This document shows positions 60,466 through 64,000 of a stretch of DNA of 64,000 nt, piece by piece. The stretch comes from Druceiella hillmani. Taxonomy: Eukaryota; Arthropoda; Insecta; Lepidoptera; Hepialidae. How positions within the stretch are numbered: the stretch's first letter is position 1; every line of letters begins with the position of its first letter. Made by a program: the position numbers and the translations under genes. The notes under the pieces were generated by a model. That model did no database searches. It saw nothing but the letters and a program-made list of their open reading frames with translations, and was not told the origin of the DNA. The stretch spans positions 7,430,501 to 7,494,500 of the forward strand of contig JAYKKI010000095.1 in assembly GCA_039881145.1 (NCBI GenBank), read 5' to 3'.

Positions 60466-60828
60466 CTTATCTGGAATACATAAGATTACAAAATGTGAAT
60501 TATCTCCGTTGTACCTATGGAGGTAAGAAACTAAGCTACATCATTTTCTCGTTATACAAAGACACTTGACATGAAACTTATTGACACGCTATATAATTTT
60601 AAACGATACTCTATAATCACACATAATTATTTTCTTTTTTTATCAAATAATATATTTTTTTCAACACAAAAACATATTTTGTGTTAAATATGCTCAGATG
60701 CAGTTCAATAATATAATTGCTGACTTTTAACTGTCGCTTTGAGCCAAGATTACAATGTAAAAAATACGTTTTTATTATAAAAAACTTAAACCGACAATAT
60801 TCGTATGCATATAAATTATAGAAGTCGG

Positions 60829-60843
60829 TAAAATTCACTGTCG

Positions 60844-60907
<64 letters not shown>

Positions 60908-60922
60908 CGACAGTGAATTTTA
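60829..60922. repeat. Palindrome with a (TA)n centre
   Basis: TAAAATTCACTGTCGCCTA (60829-60847) and its exact reverse complement (60904-60922) flank about 56 bp of alternating TA. The whole 94 bp is self-complementary. Confidence 0.9.
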
Positions 60923-60967
<45 letters not shown>

Positions 60968-61403
60968 TAGTCATTATATAACTGGAGAAAGAAAAATGAG
61001 GAGGAATCTACCTAATACAAGATAGATTCGATTTATTGTTTTTACCCGATTACGACAGAGGAAGGGTTATGAATTTCATAGGCTGTTTAGGTACGTATGT
61101 ATGCGAGTTAGTTTGTTTCCTCGTACAGACTAAACTACTAAAGTGATTTCAACAAATGAGTTGTCCGGTGATAGATTCGTCTTGATCAACAGAGAGTGTC
61201 CTAGGATATACTATATAACGTTATTAATTTCACAGGTTATGTACGAGGAAACAAACTAACTCGCATACATACGTACCTAAACAGCCTATGAAATTCATAA
61301 CCCTTCCTCTGTCGTAATCGGGTAAAAACAATAAATCAAATCTATCTTGTATTAGGTAGATTCCTCCTCATTTTTCTGTCTCCAGTTATATAATGACTAA
61401 CAT

Positions 61404-61450
<47 letters not shown>
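60923..61450. mobile_element. Foldback element with ~165-bp arms in TA microsatellite
   Basis: Left arm about 60961-61128 and right arm about 61237-61405 are inverted copies with few mismatches (arm motifs 'gttagtcattatataactgg', 'gaggaggaatctacctaata', 'cataacccttcctctgtcgt'). They enclose about 105 bp. Outside each arm lies a (TA)n tract (60925-60960 and 61410-61450), with a CA run at the right border. A degraded relative is at 68-175, and 'ttgccgtagtcgggttttag' at 61470 is another related fragment. It has no coding capacity. Confidence 0.85.
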
Positions 61451-61455
<5 letters not shown>

Positions 61456-62789
61456 TCCGGTAATTTTTGCCGTAGTCGGGTTTTAGTTTTTCCTCTTGCT
61501 CACTCTCTCCACGTGATTCTTAATGAAATAGAAAATAGAGGCACCTAATATGAAAAATGAATGCGTAACAAAGAGCATCATTTTACTAAGGTGAAGGGCG
61601 AGCGAATCAACGGGTCATTGAATCAACGCAACACTAGTCGCAAGCCATGCATCCATTATTTGTTACACCGAAGTTTTTCTGAACGAATTAATAAGATTTT
61701 AAGTGAGTAATTTGGAGTAGTGAATCAGTATATCGTATCAATTATTTTCATTCACTTATGCACCTGTCACTCGCTACTCTAGATGACACTCGGGGTCATT
61801 TTAATTATCGGGAAAGACTTAGTTCTACAGTGTAAACTCTTTATAATGACACTCTTTAAAATGTAAAACTCTCTATAACGTAAACATTGCTCCATCTTGG
61901 TTGGTTTGTCTTCTAATCCATACACCTATTCACCCTCTGTAACAAACCCGCCATTCTCTATTACGAACGAGAAGACATTGTTTAGGCGGCAAAAGTTGTT
62001 TAATGTTTATTATTATTTAGTACATATTTATTGCCAATAGGCTCACATAGCAATTACTCTGTTTTCGTTAGACACACGTGTTTATTGGGTAAAGTTGACC
62101 CTTAACACATTACAGCTTTCGTATATAAGAAAATACGAAGTAGCTGCTGGAATATTGAAACAAATTCAATAAAAGTTGACGGACTATTTTAAATATTTTA
62201 AAATGTAAGAAACAAATGCAAGCTATAACAATAAGGAACTGATTAAATATTTTTGTAAATAAAACTGAATAAACAATTTGAATTCTTCAAAAAAGATGTA
62301 TTTGATTCACACACTCTGTAAAGTGAAAACTAACGAAAGAAAGTCTTGGATAAAGGGATAACACTGCAATTATTAATACTATTAATATAATTTGTTTTTC
62401 TTGCTGTGTTGTCTTCAAACTCATGAACAATGTTAGTAGTTTGCATTTATCTGTGGAAGTTGAAACGGATCCTGTTAAAGTAGCACATTTCAAACAATAC
62501 TTTGCAGCACCGTTGAAAGGCCACCGAGGAACGGTCAGTTATCATCGGCCGTATCTCCATTTGTACACGTCAAGTCTTACAATATATGATAAAATAATTA
62601 AATGTTTCTTTTGTAATAAAGTTCCGTGTTTTCCAAATAAAAATTGGGTTTCAAAAAGATAAATATACTTAGAATTGTCCCCAAACGTCTTCATAATTCA
62701 CAATACGGTAGTTGATTCATTCTAAATTTTGATATTTTTCATGGAATATTTTGAAATATAAGTTAATTAAAAACCAGTCTTTAAAAAAT
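61451..62789. other. Intron, nothing firmly recognised
   Basis: The 79-codon plus frame 62423-62662 has a more protein-like middle (HFKQYFAAPLKGHRGTVSYH, then two Cys in CFFCNKVPC) than most chance frames here. However, it lacks splice sites I can defend, so I leave it uncalled. Confidence 0.4.
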
Positions 62790-63045
62790 GCAAGAATTTA
62801 TTGAAAAATAAGCTAGTTATAAGTTTCTAAATTTGAAGATACGAATAGAGTTGGGTATATCCTTGTCTCTTTTCCTATTGTGGAATATAATGTGCAATAT
62901 TAAAAATGACCTCACAACACAGTATTGTCGTCCTTGTCTAAAGGTTGAATTTAAACTTTTATAACTCGGTCAATTTTTAAGATTATTTCGAAATTTTTTC
63001 ACTCTTCATCAGCTTGTACCTTGAAATTATGATTAATGAAATAAA
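62790..63045 (+). repeat. Dispersed element, third copy
   Basis: This is the same family as 35005-35200 and 36960-37235: 'agctagttataagtttctaa', 'atatccttgtctcttttcct', 'acagtattgtcgtccttgtc' and 'cttgtaccttgaaattatga' occur in order. Confidence 0.8.
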
Positions 63046-64000
63046 AAACATTTTGTCAAATACCCAATTAGTTACTTCGTCAAATTGCAAAAGTTGTCGC
63101 TCGGTACGGTTGATAACTTGCCAACATTGTTTTTTTTATAGTTTTTCATGTTTTGGAAAGGTGATAAATAAATTATATTAAAAAAATATTATTGTTTTTT
63201 TATTAAATTGTTTATTTCATTGTATTATTTCAATTATGAACACGCAACCTTTAAAATAGAACTTGTGGCAGCTCAGTGGTCGAAATACGACTGTAATTCA
63301 TTAAATTTTAAGTTTGAACATTATTGATTTTCTTTTGTCAAAGAGTAATAATCATTGTATATAATTTTTTTGAATTTCGTTCTATTACGTCAGCGTGTAT
63401 TGTTTGTCTTAATTCCTTACAAACATATAAAATTTAATGTTAGTAACAGTTAAAAAAACATAAAAAGTTTGTTTTTTTTAACTATGCCAAATCTCACAAT
63501 CCTCCGTGCGCGCAAAATGCTTAAAAAGGGGTACACAATTTTCTCCTCACGTATTAATATATAGATAATATATTAATATATAGATAATACATTATATAAA
63601 GTTTATTTTTAATTATATCTTGCTAGTAAACACTGGTTCGGAAGTCTCACGTTAGCGTTCCTGTTTGAATCAGCAAGACGGTCGCACGGTGGCTGTCGCT
63701 CGCGGCTGCGGTTCTCGCTCGCGCGTGCCATTGGTCGACTGCGCGACCAATCGTCATACGCTGCCCTTCTCGATGTGCATACTGATGGCAATTATAGTTA
63801 ACCCAACCAAGATATCTTATCCGCCAAATGTGGGTGAAGAAAGTATTTATGAGCTCAAGAAAGGTTGTGGTATTCTCAGTGAACAAAATACAAATAGCAT
63901 TTAGCAAATATTTTAAGGTTTCAGCAAATAAGGCTAAATTAATTTTGCGAGTTAAAAGGCATGCATTTTATATGCGTCAATTTCTTTTTATATAAACTCC
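63046..64000. other. Intron with a small CpG-rich patch
   Basis: 63640-63780 is CpG-rich and contains ATTGGTCG-ACTGCG-CGACCAAT (63730-63751), two CCAAT cores facing each other. The open frames at 63609-63907 on both strands come from this patch and have no domain. Confidence 0.4.

Noticed and set aside
63609..63907. Overlapping sense and antisense frames as genes
   Set aside because: Stop-free frames on both strands are expected from a CpG-rich patch; none has a domain.

Overview
This is a eukaryotic, strongly AT-rich window with almost no coding sequence. Several dispersed repeats look like families I associate with moth and butterfly (Lepidoptera) genomes. These are the 'gttccgtacc...aggaacccttataggatcac' element with its cagacagacag tract, the 'ctaatattataaatgcgaaag' element, the 'aaccgacttcaaa' element, the '(g)gagtttactcctt' element and the 'cataacccttcctctg' foldback element. 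That assignment rests on recognition from memory, not on a search.

The only host coding sequence I can support is two internal exons on the + strand. Exon A is 1089-1327 and exon B is 8325-8384. They are separated by a 7.0 kb intron, have canonical splice sites and share a reading frame (phase 0 junction). They encode an 80-residue linker plus a charged helical stretch followed by a 20-residue piece. I do not recognise the protein. After exon B no further exon is convincing, so 8385-64000 is best read as one very long intron, or intron plus intergenic DNA.

Region by region: 1-11 kb is plain AT-rich intron with the two exons. 11.2-12.1 kb is a 238-bp tandem array. At 12.7-13.0 kb and 33.8-34.1 kb are two copies of a foldback element whose loop resembles a hammerhead ribozyme core. 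20.1-20.4 kb holds a dead mariner transposase fragment. 21.5-36.2 kb is a patchwork of old dispersed repeats and small inverted-repeat elements. 36.3-59.2 kb is unusually dense in tandem arrays (periods 149, ~54, ~60/120, 100, 189, ~132, ~172, ~66, 90/180, ~82 and 42 bp), interrupted by CpG-rich islands. Among these arrays, 54.85-56.77 kb is a transposon with ~320-bp terminal inverted repeats and a broken transposase-like relic. 59.8-63.0 kb holds further dispersed elements, including a foldback element buried in (TA)n microsatellite.

The genes do not form a pathway here. The window is mainly a record of transposon insertion, minisatellite expansion and foldback-element activity inside a long gene. 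Most open reading frames are chance, or translations of repeats, and are not annotated.
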